64,000 nt of DNA from Henricia sp. BOLD:AAB3569 (taxonomy: Eukaryota > Echinodermata > Asteroidea > Spinulosida > Echinasteridae): NCBI GenBank assembly GCA_037783545.1, contig JBBELK010000326.1, positions 124,001-188,000 on the forward strand. Reading direction: 5' to 3'. Under the pieces are notes generated by a model. It was not told where the DNA came from. It worked only from the letters and a program-made list of their open reading frames with translations, and did no database searches. Shown here piece after piece: positions 10,035 to 22,465 of the stretch; position 1 is the stretch's first letter, and every line of letters begins with the position of its first letter. The translations under genes and the position numbers were made by a program.

Positions 10035-11582
10035 CTATATTCCGCACTTGTCCTGAAAAATTGACAGACTTTCGCCGGGAAATGACCGAGAAATTTCAGA
10101 GTTTAGGGAAAACTGGGCTCGGGCTTCCTGCCTGCTCTGCAGACCGTGGCTGTCCGTGTACTCCTGATCACTCGTGCGCATGCTCAGTCTTGTTTGGGAC
10201 GGGAATTTGGTCAAAGTGTGGTCCAAACGTCGGCAAATTTGGAAGTCAAGAAATTTTCCGACGAACTTCAAATTTTGCATGCTCCAAAGAGTCTATATTC
10301 CGCACTTGTCCTGAGAAATTGACAGACTTTCGCCGGGAAATGGCCGAGAAATTTCAGTGTTTAGGGAAAACTGGGCTCGGGCTTCCTGCCTGCTCTGCAG
10401 ACCGTGGCTGTCCGTGTACTCCTGATCACTCGTGCGCATGCTCAGTCTTGTTTGGGACGGGAATTTGGTCAAAGTGTGGTCCAAACGTCCGCAAATTTGG
10501 AAGTCAAGAAATTTTCCGACGAACTTCAAATTGTGCATGCTCCAAACAGTCTATATTCCGCACTTGTCCTGAAAAATTGACAGACTTTCGCCGGGAAATG
10601 GCCGAGAAATTTCAGAGTTTAGGGAAAACTGGGCTCGGGTTTCCTGCCTGCTCTGCAGACCGTGGCTGTCCGTGTACTCCTGATCACTCGTGCGCATGCT
10701 CAGTCTTGTTTGGGACTGGAATTTGGTCAAAGTGTTGTCCAAACGTCGGCAAATTTGGAAGTCAAGAAATTTTCCGACGAACTTCAAATTTGGCATGCTC
10801 CAAACAGTCTATATTCCGCACTTGTCCTGAAAAATTGACACACTTTCGCCGGGAAATGGCCGAGAAATTTCAGAGTTTAGGGAAAACTGGGCTCGGGCTT
10901 CCTGCCTGCTCTGCAGACCGTGGCTGTCCGTGTACTCCTGATCACTCGTGCGCATGCTCAGTCTTGTTTGGGACGGGAATTTGGTCAAAGTGTGGTCCAA
11001 ACGTCGGCAAATTTGGAAGTCAAGAAATTTTCCGACGAACTTCAAATTTGGCATGCTCCAAACAGTCTATATTCCGCACTTGTCCTGAACAATTGACAGA
11101 CTTTCGCCGGGAAATGGCCGAGGAATTTCAGAGTTTAGGGAAAACTGGGGTCGGGCTTCCTGCCTGCTCTGCAGACCGTGGCTGTCCGTGTACTCCTGAT
11201 CACTCGTGCGCATGCTCAGTCTTGTATGGGACGGGAATTTGGTCAAAGTGTGGTCCAAACGTCGGCAAATTTGGAAGTCAAGAAATTTTCCGACGAACTT
11301 CAAATTGTGCATGCTCTAAACAGTGTATATTCCGCACTTGTCCTGAAAAATTGACAGACTTTCGCCGGGAAATGGCCGAGAAATTTCAGAGTTCAGGGAA
11401 AACTGGGCTCGGGATTCCTGCCTGCTCTGCAGACCGTGGCTGTCCGTGTACTGCTGATCACTCGTGCGCATGCTCAGTCTTGTTTGGGACGGGAATTTGG
11501 TCAAAGTGTGGTCCAAACGTCGGCAAATGTGGAAGTCAATACATTTTCCGACGAACTTCAAATTTTGCATGCTCCAAACAGT
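10035..11582. repeat. HOR copy 5: h-i-b-c-d-e (1,548 bp)
   Basis: The undeleted h-i pair returns here. Unit i carries CGTCCGCAAA at about 10,487, which is repeated at about 18,791 in the counterpart 18,339-19,886. The offset is 8,304 throughout and I noticed no other difference. Confidence 0.85.
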
Positions 11583-12614
11583 CTATATTCCGCACTTGTC
11601 CTGAAAAATTGACAGACTTTCGCCGGGAAATGGCCGAGAAATTTCAGAGTTTAGGGAAAACTGGGCTCGGGCTTCCTGCCTGCTCTGCAGACCGTGGCTG
11701 TCCGTGTACTCCTGATCACTCGTGCGCATGCTCAGTCTTGTTTGGGACGGGAATTTGGTCAAAGTGTGGTCCAAACGTCGGCAAATTTGGAAGTCAAGAA
11801 ATTTTCCGACGAACTTCAAATTTGGCATGCTCCAAACAGTCTATATTCCGCACTTGTCCTGAACAATTGACAGACTTTCGCCGGGAAATGGCCGAGAAAT
11901 TTCAGAGTTTAGGGAAAACTGGGCTCGGGCTTCCTGCCTGCTCTGCAGACCGTGGCTGTCCGTGTACTCCTGATCACTCGTGCGCATGCTCAGTCTTGTA
12001 TGGGACGGGAATTTGGTCAAAGTGTGGTCCAAACGTCGGCAAATTTGGAAGTCAAGAAATTTTCCGACGAACTTCAAATTTGGCATGCTCCAAACAGTCT
12101 ATATTCCGCACTTGTCCTGAACAATTGACAGACTTTCGCCGGGAAATGGCCGAGGAATTTCAGAGTTTAGGGAAAACTGGGGTCGGGCTTCCTGCCTGCT
12201 CTGCAGACCGTGGCTGTCCGTGTACTCCTGATCACTCGTGCGCATGCTCAGTCTTGTATGGGACGGGAATTTGGTCAAAGTGTGGTCCAAACGTCGGCAA
12301 ATTTGGAAGTCAAGAAATTTTCCGACGAACTTCAAATTGTGCATGCTCTAAACAGTGTATATTCCGCACTTGTCCTGAAAAATTGACAGACTTTCGCCGG
12401 GAAATGGCCGAGAAATTTCAGAGTTCAGGGAAAACTGGGCTCGGGATTCCTGCCTGCTCTGCAGACCGTGGCTGTCCGTGTACTGCTGATCACTCGTGCG
12501 CATGCTCAGTCTTGTTTGGGACGGGAATTTGGTCAAAGTGTGGTCCAAACGTCGGCAAATGTGGAAGTCAATACATTTTCCGACGAACTTCAAATTTTGC
12601 ATGCTCCAAACAGT
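11583..12614. repeat. Four-monomer tandem duplication (1,032 bp) absent from the second super-repeat copy
   Basis: Units at 11,583, 11,841, 12,099 and 12,357 repeat the f-, g-, d- and e-like series that flanks them. The same position in the right-hand copy goes from e straight to the f' unit at 19,887. This 1,032-bp block and HOR copy 3 together explain the whole length difference between the two super-repeat copies. Confidence 0.82.
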
Positions 12615-13388
12615 CTATATTCCGCACTTGTCCTGAAAAATTGACAGACTTTCGCCGGGAAATGGCCGAGAAATTTCAGAGTTTAGGGAAAACTGGGCTC
12701 GGGCTTCCTGCCTGCTCTGCAGACCGTGGCTGTCCGTGTACTCCTGATCACTCGTGCGCATGCTCAGTCTTGTTTGGGACGGGAATTTGGTCAAAGTGTG
12801 GTCCAAACGTCGGCAAATTTGGAAGTCAAGAAATTTTCCGACGAACTTCAAATTTGGCATGCTCCAAACAGTCTATATTCCGCACTTGTCCTGAACAATT
12901 GACAGACTTTCGCCGGGAAATGGCCGAGAAATTTCAGAGTTTAGGGAAAACTGGGCTCGGGCTTCCTGCCTGCTCTGCAGACCGTGGCTGTCCGTGTACT
13001 CCTGATCACTCGTGCGCATGCTCAGTCTTGTATGGGACGGGAATTTGGTCAAAGTGTGGTCCAAACGTCGGCAAATTTGGAAGTCAATAAATTTTCCGAC
13101 GAACTTCAAATTGTGCATGCTCCAAACAGTGTATATTCCGCACTTGTCCTGAAAAATTGACAGACTTTCGCCGGGAAATGGCCGAGAAATTTCAGAGTTC
13201 AGGGAAAACTGGGCTCGGGATTCCTGCCTGCTCTGCAGACTGTGGCTGTCCGTGTACTCCTGATCACTCGTGCGCATGCTCAGTCTTGTTTGGGACGGGA
13301 ATTTGATCAAAGTGTGGTCCAAACGTCGGCAAATGTGGAAGTCAATACATTTTCCGACGAACTTCAAATTTTGCATGCTCCAGACAGT
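12615..13388. repeat. Super-repeat tail: f'-g'-e'' (774 bp)
   Basis: Distinct marks are AATAAATTTTCC at about 13,086, TTTGATCAAAG at about 13,302 and TCCAGACAG at about 13,379. The same tail recurs at 19,887-20,660. Its last unit also recurs at 22,208-22,465, so this e'' unit occurs three times, each time just before an h-type unit with GGGCCTCCTG. Confidence 0.85.
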
Positions 13389-16300
13389 CTATATTCCGCA
13401 CTTGTCCTGAAAAATTGACAGACTTTCGCCGGGAAATGACCGAGAAATGTCAGAGTTTAGGGAAAACTGGGCTCGGGCCTCCTGCCTGCTCTGCAGACCG
13501 TGGCTGTCCGTGTACTCCTGATCACTTTCGCCGGGAAATGGCCGAGAAATTTCAGTGTTTAGGGAAAACTGGGCTCGGGCTTCCTGCCTGCTCTGCAGAC
13601 CGTGGCTGTCCGTGTACTCCTGATCACTCGTGCGCATGCTCAGTCTTGTTTGGGACGGGAATTTGGTCAAAGTGTGGTCCAAACGTCGGCAAATTTGGAA
13701 GTCAAGAAATTTTCCGACGAACTTCAAATTGTGCATGCTCCAAACAGTCTATATTCCGCACTTGTCCTGAAAAATTGACAGACTTTCGCCGGGAAATGGC
13801 CGAGAAATTTCAGAGTTTAGGGAAAACTGGGCTCGGGTTTCCTGCCTGCTCTGCAGACCGTGGCTGTCCGTGTACTCCTGATCACTCGTGCGCATGCTCA
13901 GTCTTGTTTGGGACTGGAATTTGGTCAAAGTGTTGTCCAAACGTCGGCAAATTTGGAAGTCAAGAAATTTTCCGACGAACTTCAAATTTGGCATGCTCCA
14001 AACAGTCTATATTCCGCACTTGTCCTGAAAAATTGACACACTTTCGCCGGGAAATGGCCGAGAAATTTCAGAGTTTAGGGAAAACTGGGCTCGGGCTTCC
14101 TGCCTGCTCTGCAGACCGTGGCTGTCCGTGTACTCCTGATCACTCGTGCGCATGCTCAGTCTTGTTTGGGACGGGAATTTGGTCAAAGTGTGGTCCAAAC
14201 GTCGGCAAATTTGGAAGTCAAGAAATTTTCCGACGAACTTCAAATTTGGCATGCTCCAAACAGTCTATATTCCGCACTTGTCCTGAACAATTGACAGACT
14301 TTCGCCGGGAAATGGCCGAGGAATTTCAGAGTTTAGGGAAAACTGGGGTCGGGCTTCCTGCCTGCTCTGCAGACCGTGGCTGTCCGTGTACTCCTGAACA
14401 CTCGTGCGCATGCTCAGTCTTGTATGGGACGGGAATTTGGTCAAAGTGTGGTCCAAACGTCGGCAAATTTGGAAGTCAAGAAATTTTCCGACGAACTTCA
14501 AATTGTGCATGCTCTAAACAGTGTATATTCCGCACTTGTCCTGAAAAATTGACAGACTTTCGCCGGGAAATGGCCGAGAAATTTCAGAGTTCAGGGAAAA
14601 CTGGGCTCGGGATTCCTGCCTGCTCTGCAGACCGTGGCTGTCCGTGTACTCCTGATCACTCGTGCGCATGCTCAGTCTTGTTTGGGACGGGAATTTGGTC
14701 AAAGTGTGGTCCAAACGTCGGCAAATGTGGAAGTCAATACATTTTCCGACGAACTTCAAATTTTGCATGCTCCAAACAGTCTATAGTCCGCACTTGTCCT
14801 GAAAAATTGACAGACTTTTGCCGGGAAATGGCCGAGAAATTTCAGAGTTTAGGGAAAACTGGGCTCGGGCTTCCTGCCTGCTCTGCAGACCGTGGCTGTC
14901 CGTGTACTCCTGATCACTCGTGCGCATGCTCAGTCTTGTTTGGGACGGGAATTTGGTCAAAGTGTGGTCCAAACGTCGGCAAATTTGGAAGTCAAGAAAT
15001 TTTCCGACGAACTTCAAATTTGGCATGCTCCAAACAGTCTATATTCCGCACTTGTCCTGAACAATTGACAGACTTTCGCCGGGAAATGGCCGAGAAATTT
15101 CAAAGTTTAGGGAAAACTGGGCTCGGGCTTCCTGCCTGCTCTGCAGACCGTGGCTGTCCGTGTACTCCTGATCACTCGTGCGCATGCTCAGTCTTGTATG
15201 GGACGGGAATTTGGTCAAAGTGTGGTCCAAACGTCGGCAAATGTGGAAGTCAATACATTTTCCGACGAACTTCAAATTTTGCATGCTCCAAAGAGTCTAT
15301 ATTCCGCACTTGTCCTGAAAAATTGACACACTTTCGCCGGGAAATGGCCGAGAAATTTCAGAGTTTAGGGAAAACTGGGCTCGGGCTTCCTGCCTGCTCT
15401 GCAGACCGTGGCTGTCCGTGTACTCCTGATCACTTTCGCCGGGAAATGGCCGAGAAATTTCAGTGTTTAGGGAAAACTGGGCTCGGGCTTCCTGCCTGCT
15501 CTGCAGACCGTGGCTGTCCGTGTACTCCTGATCACTCGTGCGCATGCTCAGTCTTGTATGGGACGGGAATTTGGTCAAAGTGTGGTCCAAGCGTCGGCAA
15601 ATTTGGAAGTCAAGAAATTTTCCGACGGACTTCAAATTTTGCATGCTCCAAACAGTCTATATTCCGCACTTGTCCTGAAAAATTGACAGACTTTCGCCGG
15701 GAAATGGCCGAGAAATTTCAGAGTTTAGGGAAAACTGGGCTCGGGCTTCCTGCCTGCTCTGCAGACCGTGGCTGTCCGTGTACTCCTGATCACTCGTGCG
15801 CATGCTCAGTCTTGTTTGGGACGGGAATTTGGTCAAAGTGTGTTCCAAACGTCGGCAAATTTGGAAGTCAAGAAATTTTCCGACGAACTTCAAATTTGGC
15901 ATGCTCCAAACAGTCTATATTCCGCACTTGTCCTGAACAATTGACAGACTTTCGCCGGGAAATGGCCGAGGAATTTCAGAGTTTAGGGAAAACTGGGGTC
16001 GGGCTTCCTGCCTGCTCTGCAGACCGTGGCTGTCCGTGTACTCCTGAACACTCGTGCGCATGCTCAGTCTTGTATGGGACGGGAATTTGGTCAAAGTGTG
16101 GTCCAAACGTCGGCAAATTTGGAAGTCAAGAAATTTTCCGACGAACTTCAAATTGTGCATGCTCTAAACAGTGTATATTCCGCACTTGTCCTGAAAAATT
16201 GACAGACTTTCGCCGGGAAATGGCCGAGAAATTTCAGAGTTCAGGGAAAACTGGGCTCGGGATTCCTGCCTGCTCTGCAGACCGTGGCTGTCCGTGTACT

Positions 16301-19300
16301 CCTGATCACTCGTGCGCATGCTCAGTCTTGTTTGGGACGGGAATTTGGTCAAAGTGTGGTCCAAACGTCGGCAAATGTGGAAGTCAATACATTTTCCGAC
16401 GAACTTCAAATTTTGCATGCTCCAAACAGTCTATAGTCCGCACTTGTCCTGAAAAATTGACAGACTTTTGCCGGGAAATGGCCGAGAAATTTCAGAGTTT
16501 AGGGAAAACTGGGCTCGGGCTTCCTGCCTGCTCTGCAGACCGTGGCTGTCCGTGTACTCCTGATCACTCGTGCGCATGCTCAGTCTTGTTTGGGACGGGA
16601 ATTTGGTCAAAGTGTGGTCCAAACGTCGGCAAATTTGGAAGTCAAGAAATTTTCCGACGAACTTCAAATTTGGCATGCTCCAAACAGTCTATATTCCGCA
16701 CTTGTCCTGAACAATTGACAGACTTTCGCCGGGAAATGGCCGAGAAATTTCAAAGTTTAGGGAAAACTGGGCTCGGGCTTCCTGCCTGCTCTGCAGACCG
16801 TGGCTGTCCGTGTACTCCTGATCACTCGTGCGCATGCTCAGTCTTGTATGGGACGGGAATTTGGTCAAAGTGTGGTCCAAACGTCGGCAAATGTGGAAGT
16901 CAATACATTTTCCGACGAACTTCAAATTTTGCATGCTCCAAAGAGTCTATATTCCGCACTTGTCCTGAAAAATTGACACACTTTCGCCGGGAAATGGCCG
17001 AGAAATTTCAGAGTTTAGGGAAAACTGGGCTCGGGCTTCCTGCCTGCTCTGCAGACCGTGGCTGTCCGTGTACTCCTGATCACTTTCGCCGGGAAATGGC
17101 CGAGAAATTTCAGTGTTTAGGGAAAACTGGGCTCGGGCTTCCTGCCTGCTCTGCAGACCGTGGCTGTCCGTGTACTCCTGATCACTCGTGCGCATGCTCA
17201 GTCTTGTTTGGGACGGGAATTTGGTCAAAGTGTGGTCCAAACGTCGGCAAATTTGGAAGTCAAGAAATTTTCCGACGAACTTCAAATTGTGCATGCTCCA
17301 AACAGTCTATATTCCGCACTTGTCCTGAAAAATTGACAGACTTTCGCCGGGAAATGGCCGAGAAATTTCAGAGTTTAGGGAAAACTGGGCTCGGGTTTCC
17401 TGCCTGCTCTGCAGACCGTGGCTGTCCGTGTACTCCTGATCACTCGTGCGCATGCTCAGTCTTGTTTGGGACTGGAATTTGGTCAAAGTGTTGTCCAAAC
17501 GTCGGCAAATTTGGAAGTCAAGAAATTTTCCGACGAACTTCAAATTTGGCATGCTCCAAACAGTCTATATTCCGCACTTGTCCTGAAAAATTGACACACT
17601 TTCGCCGGGAAATGGCCGAGAAATTTCAGAGTTTAGGGAAAACTGGGCTCGGGCTTCCTGCCTGCTCTGCAGACCGTGGCTGTCCGTGTACTCCTGATCA
17701 CTCGTGCGCATGCTCAGTCTTGTTTGGGACGGGAATTTGGTCAAAGTGTGGTCCAAACGTCGGCAAATTTGGAAGTCAAGAAATTTTCCGACGAACTTCA
17801 AATTTGGCATGCTCCAAACAGTCTATATTCCGCACTTGTCCTGAACAATTGACAGACTTTCGCCGGGAAATGGCCGAGGAATTTCAGAGTTTAGGGAAAA
17901 CTGGGGTCGGGCTTCCTGCCAGCTCTGCAGACCGTGGCTGTCCGTGTACTCCTGATCACTCGTGCGCATGCTCAGTCTTGTATGGGACGGGAATTTGGTC
18001 AAAGTGTGGTCCAAACGTCGGCAAATTTGGAAGTCAAGAAATTTTCCGACGAACTTCAAATTGTTCATGCTCTAAACAGTGTATATTCCGCACTTGTCCT
18101 GAAAAATTGACAGACTTTCGCCGGGAAATGGCCGAGAAATTTCAGAGTTCAGGGAAAACTGGGCTCGGGATTCCTGCCTGCTCTGCAGACCGTGGCTGTC
18201 CGTGTACTGCTGATCACTCGTGCGCATGCTCAGTCTTGTTTGGGACGGGAATTTGGTCAAAGTGTGGTCCAAACGTCGGCAAATGTGGAAGTCAATACAT
18301 TTTCCGACGAACTTCAAATTTTGCATGCTCCAAACAGTCTATATTCCGCACTTGTCCTGAAAAATTGACAGACTTTCGCCGGGAAATGACCGAGAAATTT
18401 CAGAGTTTAGGGAAAACTGGGCTCGGGCTTCCTGCCTGCTCTGCAGACCGTGGCTGTCCGTGTACTCCTGATCACTCGTGCGCATGCTCAGTCTTGTTTG
18501 GGACGGGAATTTGGTCAAAGTGTGGTCCAAACGTCGGCAAATTTGGAAGTCAAGAAATTTTCCGACGAACTTCAAATTTTGCATGCTCCAAAGAGTCTAT
18601 ATTCCGCACTTGTCCTGAGAAATTGACAGACTTTCGCCGGGAAATGGCCGAGAAATTTCAGTGTTTAGGGAAAACTGGGCTCGGGCTTCCTGCCTGCTCT
18701 GCAGACCGTGGCTGTCCGTGTACTCCTGATCACTCGTGCGCATGCTCAGTCTTGTTTGGGACGGGAATTTGGTCAAAGTGTGGTCCAAACGTCCGCAAAT
18801 TTGGAAGTCAAGAAATTTTCCGACGAACTTCAAATTGTGCATGCTCCAAACAGTCTATATTCCGCACTTGTCCTGAAAAATTGACAGACTTTCGCCGGGA
18901 AATGGCCGAGAAATTTCAGAGTTTAGGGAAAACTGGGCTCGGGTTTCCTGCCTGCTCTGCAGACCGTGGCTGTCCGTGTACTCCTGATCACTCGTGCGCA
19001 TGCTCAGTCTTGTTTGGGACTGGAATTTGGTCAAAGTGTTGTCCAAACGTCGGCAAATTTGGAAGTCAAGAAATTTTCCGACGAACTTCAAATTTGGCAT
19101 GCTCCAAACAGTCTATATTCCGCACTTGTCCTGAAAAATTGACACACTTTCGCCGGGAAATGGCCGAGAAATTTCAGAGTTTAGGGAAAACTGGGCTCGG
19201 GCTTCCTGCCTGCTCTGCAGACCGTGGCTGTCCGTGTACTCCTGATCACTCGTGCGCATGCTCAGTCTTGTTTGGGACGGGAATTTGGTCAAAGTGTGGT

Positions 19301-20660
19301 CCAAACGTCGGCAAATTTGGAAGTCAAGAAATTTTCCGACGAACTTCAAATTTGGCATGCTCCAAACAGTCTATATTCCGCACTTGTCCTGAACAATTGA
19401 CAGACTTTCGCCGGGAAATGGCCGAGGAATTTCAGAGTTTAGGGAAAACTGGGGTCGGGCTTCCTGCCTGCTCTGCAGACCGTGGCTGTCCGTGTACTCC
19501 TGATCACTCGTGCGCATGCTCAGTCTTGTATGGGACGGGAATTTGGTCAAAGTGTGGTCCAAACGTCGGCAAATTTGGAAGTCAAGAAATTTTCCGACGA
19601 ACTTCAAATTGTGCATGCTCTAAACAGTGTATATTCCGCACTTGTCCTGAAAAATTGACAGACTTTCGCCGGGAAATGGCCGAGAAATTTCAGAGTTCAG
19701 GGAAAACTGGGCTCGGGATTCCTGCCTGCTCTGCAGACCGTGGCTGTCCGTGTACTGCTGATCACTCGTGCGCATGCTCAGTCTTGTTTGGGACGGGAAT
19801 TTGGTCAAAGTGTGGTCCAAACGTCGGCAAATGTGGAAGTCAATACATTTTCCGACGAACTTCAAATTTTGCATGCTCCAAACAGTCTATATTCCGCACT
19901 TGTCCTGAAAAATTGACAGACTTTCGCCGGGAAATGGCCGAGAAATTTCAGAGTTTAGGGAAAACTGGGCTCGGGCTTCCTGCCTGCTCTGCAGACCGTG
20001 GCTGTCCGTGTACTCCTGATCACTCGTGCGCATGCTCAGTCTTGTTTGGGACGGGAATTTGGTCAAAGTGTGGTCCAAACGTCGGCAAATTTGGAAGTCA
20101 AGAAATTTTCCGACGAACTTCAAATTTGGCATGCTCCAAACAGTCTATATTCCGCACTTGTCCTGAACAATTGACAGACTTTCGCCGGGAAATGGCCGAG
20201 AAATTTCAGAGTTTAGGGAAAACTGGGCTCGGGCTTCCTGCCTGCTCTGCAGACCGTGGCTGTCCGTGTACTCCTGATCACTCGTGCGCATGCTCAGTCT
20301 TGTATGGGACGGGAATTTGGTCAAAGTGTGGTCCAAACGTCGGCAAATTTGGAAGTCAATAAATTTTCCGACGAACTTCAAATTGTGCATGCTCCAAACA
20401 GTGTATATTCCGCACTTGTCCTGAAAAATTGACAGACTTTCGCCGGGAAATGGCCGAGAAATTTCAGAGTTCAGGGAAAACTGGGCTCGGGATTCCTGCC
20501 TGCTCTGCAGACTGTGGCTGTCCGTGTACTCCTGATCACTCGTGCGCATGCTCAGTCTTGTTTGGGACGGGAATTTGATCAAAGTGTGGTCCAAACGTCG
20601 GCAAATGTGGAAGTCAATACATTTTCCGACGAACTTCAAATTTTGCATGCTCCAGACAGT
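13389..20660. repeat. Second super-repeat copy (7,272 bp)
   Basis: HORs at 13,389-15,296 (a-b-c-d-e-f-g), 15,297-16,946 (a-b/c-d-e-f-g), 16,947-18,338 (a-b-c-d-e) and 18,339-19,886 (h-i-b-c-d-e) are followed by the tail 19,887-20,660. They align to 2,919-13,388 at offsets of 10,470, then 8,304, then 7,272. Private changes include G at 15,591 and T at 15,843. Its first unit a keeps h-type marks (GAAATGACCGAG, GGGCCTCCTG), unlike the left copy's unit a. Confidence 0.88.
13415..20362 (+). other. 6.9-kb open frame through the second super-repeat copy; probably not a gene
   Basis: It has the same 86-residue period and the same closing TAA (20,360-20,362) as the frame ending at 13,090, at an offset of exactly 7,272. 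The matching end is therefore inherited by duplication and is not independent support for coding. It begins at TTG. Confidence 0.12.
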
Positions 20661-22465
20661 CTATATTCCGCACTTGTCCTGAAAAATTGACAGACTTTCG
20701 CCGGGAAATGACCGAGAAATTTCAGAGTTTAGGGAAAACTGGGCTCGGGCCTCCTGCCTGCTCTGCAGACCGTGGCTGTCCGTGTACTCCTGATCACTCG
20801 TGCGCATGCTCAGTCTTGTTTGGGACGGGAATTTGGTCAAAGTGTGGTCCAAACGTCGGCAAATTTGGAAGTCAAGAAATTTTCCGACGAACTTCAAATT
20901 GTGCATGCTCCAAAGAGTCTATATTCCGCACTTGTCCTGAAAAATTGACAGACTTTCGCCGGGAAATGGCCGAGAAATTTCAGAGTTTAGGGAAAACTGG
21001 GCTCGGGCTTCCTGCCTGCTCTGCAGACCGTGGTTGTCCGTGTACTCCTGATCACTCGTGCGCATGCTCAGTCTTGTTTGGGACGGGAATTTGGTCAAAG
21101 TGTGGTCCAAACGTCGGCAAATTTGGAAGTCAAGCAATTTTCCGACGAACTTCAAATTTGGCATGCTCCAAACAGTATATATTCCGCACTTGTCCTGAAA
21201 AATTGACACACTTTCGCCGGGAAATGGCCGAGAAATTTCAGAGTTTAGGGAAAACTGGGCTCGGGCTTCCTGCCTGCTCTGCAGACCGTGGCTGTCCGTG
21301 TACTCCTGATCACTCGTGCGCATGCTCAGTCTTGTTTGGGACGGGAATTTGGTCAAAGTGTGGTCCAAACGTCGGCAAATTTGGAAGTCAATAAATTTTC
21401 GGACGAACTTCAAATTTTGCATGCTCCAAACAGTCTATATTCCGCACTTGTCCTGAAAAATTGACACACTTTCGCCGGGAAATGGCCGAGAAATTTCAGA
21501 GTTTAGGGAAAACTGGGCTCGGGCTTCCTGCCTGCTCTGCAGACCGTGGCTGTCCGTGTACTCCTGATCACTCGTGCGCATGCTCAGTCTTGTTTGGGAC
21601 GGGAATTTGGTCAAAGTGTGGTCCAAACGTCTGCAAATTTGGAAGTCAAGAAATTTTCCGACGAACTTCAAATTTGGCATGCTCCAAACAGTCTATATTC
21701 CGCACTTGTCCTGAAAAATTGACACACTTTCGCCGGGAAATGGCCGAGAAATTTCAGAGTTTAGGGAAAACTGGGCTCGGGCTTCCTGCCTGCTCTGCAG
21801 ACCGTGGCTGTCCGTGTACTCCTGATCACTCGTGCGCATGCTCAGTCTTGTTTGCGACGGGAATTTGGTCAAAGTGTGGTCCAAACGTCGGCAAATTTGG
21901 AAGTCAAGAAATTTTCCGACGAACTTCAAATTTGGCATGCTCCAAACAGTCTATATTCCGCACTTGTCCTGAAAAATTGACACACTTTCGCCGGGAAATG
22001 GCCGAGAAATTTCAGAGTTTAGGGAAACTGGGCTCGGGCTTCCTGCCTGCTCTGCAGACCGTGGCTGTCCGTGTACTCCTGATCACTCGTGCGCATGCTC
22101 AGTCTTGTTTGGGACGGGAATTTGGTAAAAGTGTGGTCCAAACGTCGGCAAATTTGGAAGTCAAGAAATTTTCCGACGAACTTCAAATTGTGCATGCTCC
22201 AAACAGTGTATATTCCGCACTTGTCCTGAAAAATTGACAGACTTTCGCCGGGAAATGGCCGAGAAATTTCAGAGTTCAGGGAAAACTGGGCTCGGGATTC
22301 CTGCCTGCTCTGCAGACTGTGGCTGTCCGTGTACTCCTGATCACTCGTGCGCATGCTCAGTCTTGTTTGGGACGGGAATTTGATCAAAGTGTGGTCCAAA
22401 CGTCGGCAAATGTGGAAGTCAATACATTTTCCGACGAACTTCAAATTTTGCATGCTCCAGACAGT
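20661..22465. repeat. Seven-monomer unit, first copy (1,805 bp)
   Basis: It starts with an h-type unit (GAAATGACCGAG, GGGCCTCCTG). Units with GTGGTTGTCC and CAAGCAATT, with AGTATATATTCC and AATAAATTTTCGG, with GTCTGCAAA, and with TTTGCGACGG follow. Next come a 257-bp unit (AGGGAAACTGG at 22,021) and the e'' unit. The length is 7 x 258 minus one. Confidence 0.85.
22021..22031. other. Minus-one class I: AGGGAAACTGG
   Basis: One A is missing from the run of four. The same loss lies at about 23,826, 24,857 and 27,179, always in a unit with TTGGTAAAAG nearby and following a TTTGCGACGG unit, so all four descend from one event. It ends the long forward frame and shifts reading into another open frame. 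Confidence 0.9.

Larger units (their letters stand above)
881..13090 (+). other. 12.2-kb open frame through the satellite; probably not a gene
   Basis: The frame reads 4,069 codons as a repeat of 86 residues, with cysteine-rich stretches such as CPCTPDHSCACS. It stays open because 258 is divisible by three and the 156-bp losses are too. It begins at TTG; the first in-frame ATG is at 902. Recurrent variants mostly change the residue (F/Y, L/V, L/F/I, G/C, D/E, K/Q, K/E, L/S, S/C, D/H), and few are silent. I see no signal peptide, splice structure or unique sequence. It ends at TAA 13,088-13,090, created by AAGTCAATAA. I keep it as an observation, not a coding call. Confidence 0.15.

Noticed and set aside
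881-13090. Giant cysteine-rich repeat protein gene
   Set aside because: The frame is explained by a 258-bp period without stops. It starts at TTG, variants are mostly residue-changing, other frames are also largely open, and related units to the right are full of stops and frameshifts.
2919-20660. Super-repeat as an assembly artefact
   Set aside because: Not fully excluded, but private changes (4,640, 4,857, 6,025, 15,591, 15,843, 18,065) and the whole-block differences argue against a simple duplicated contig.
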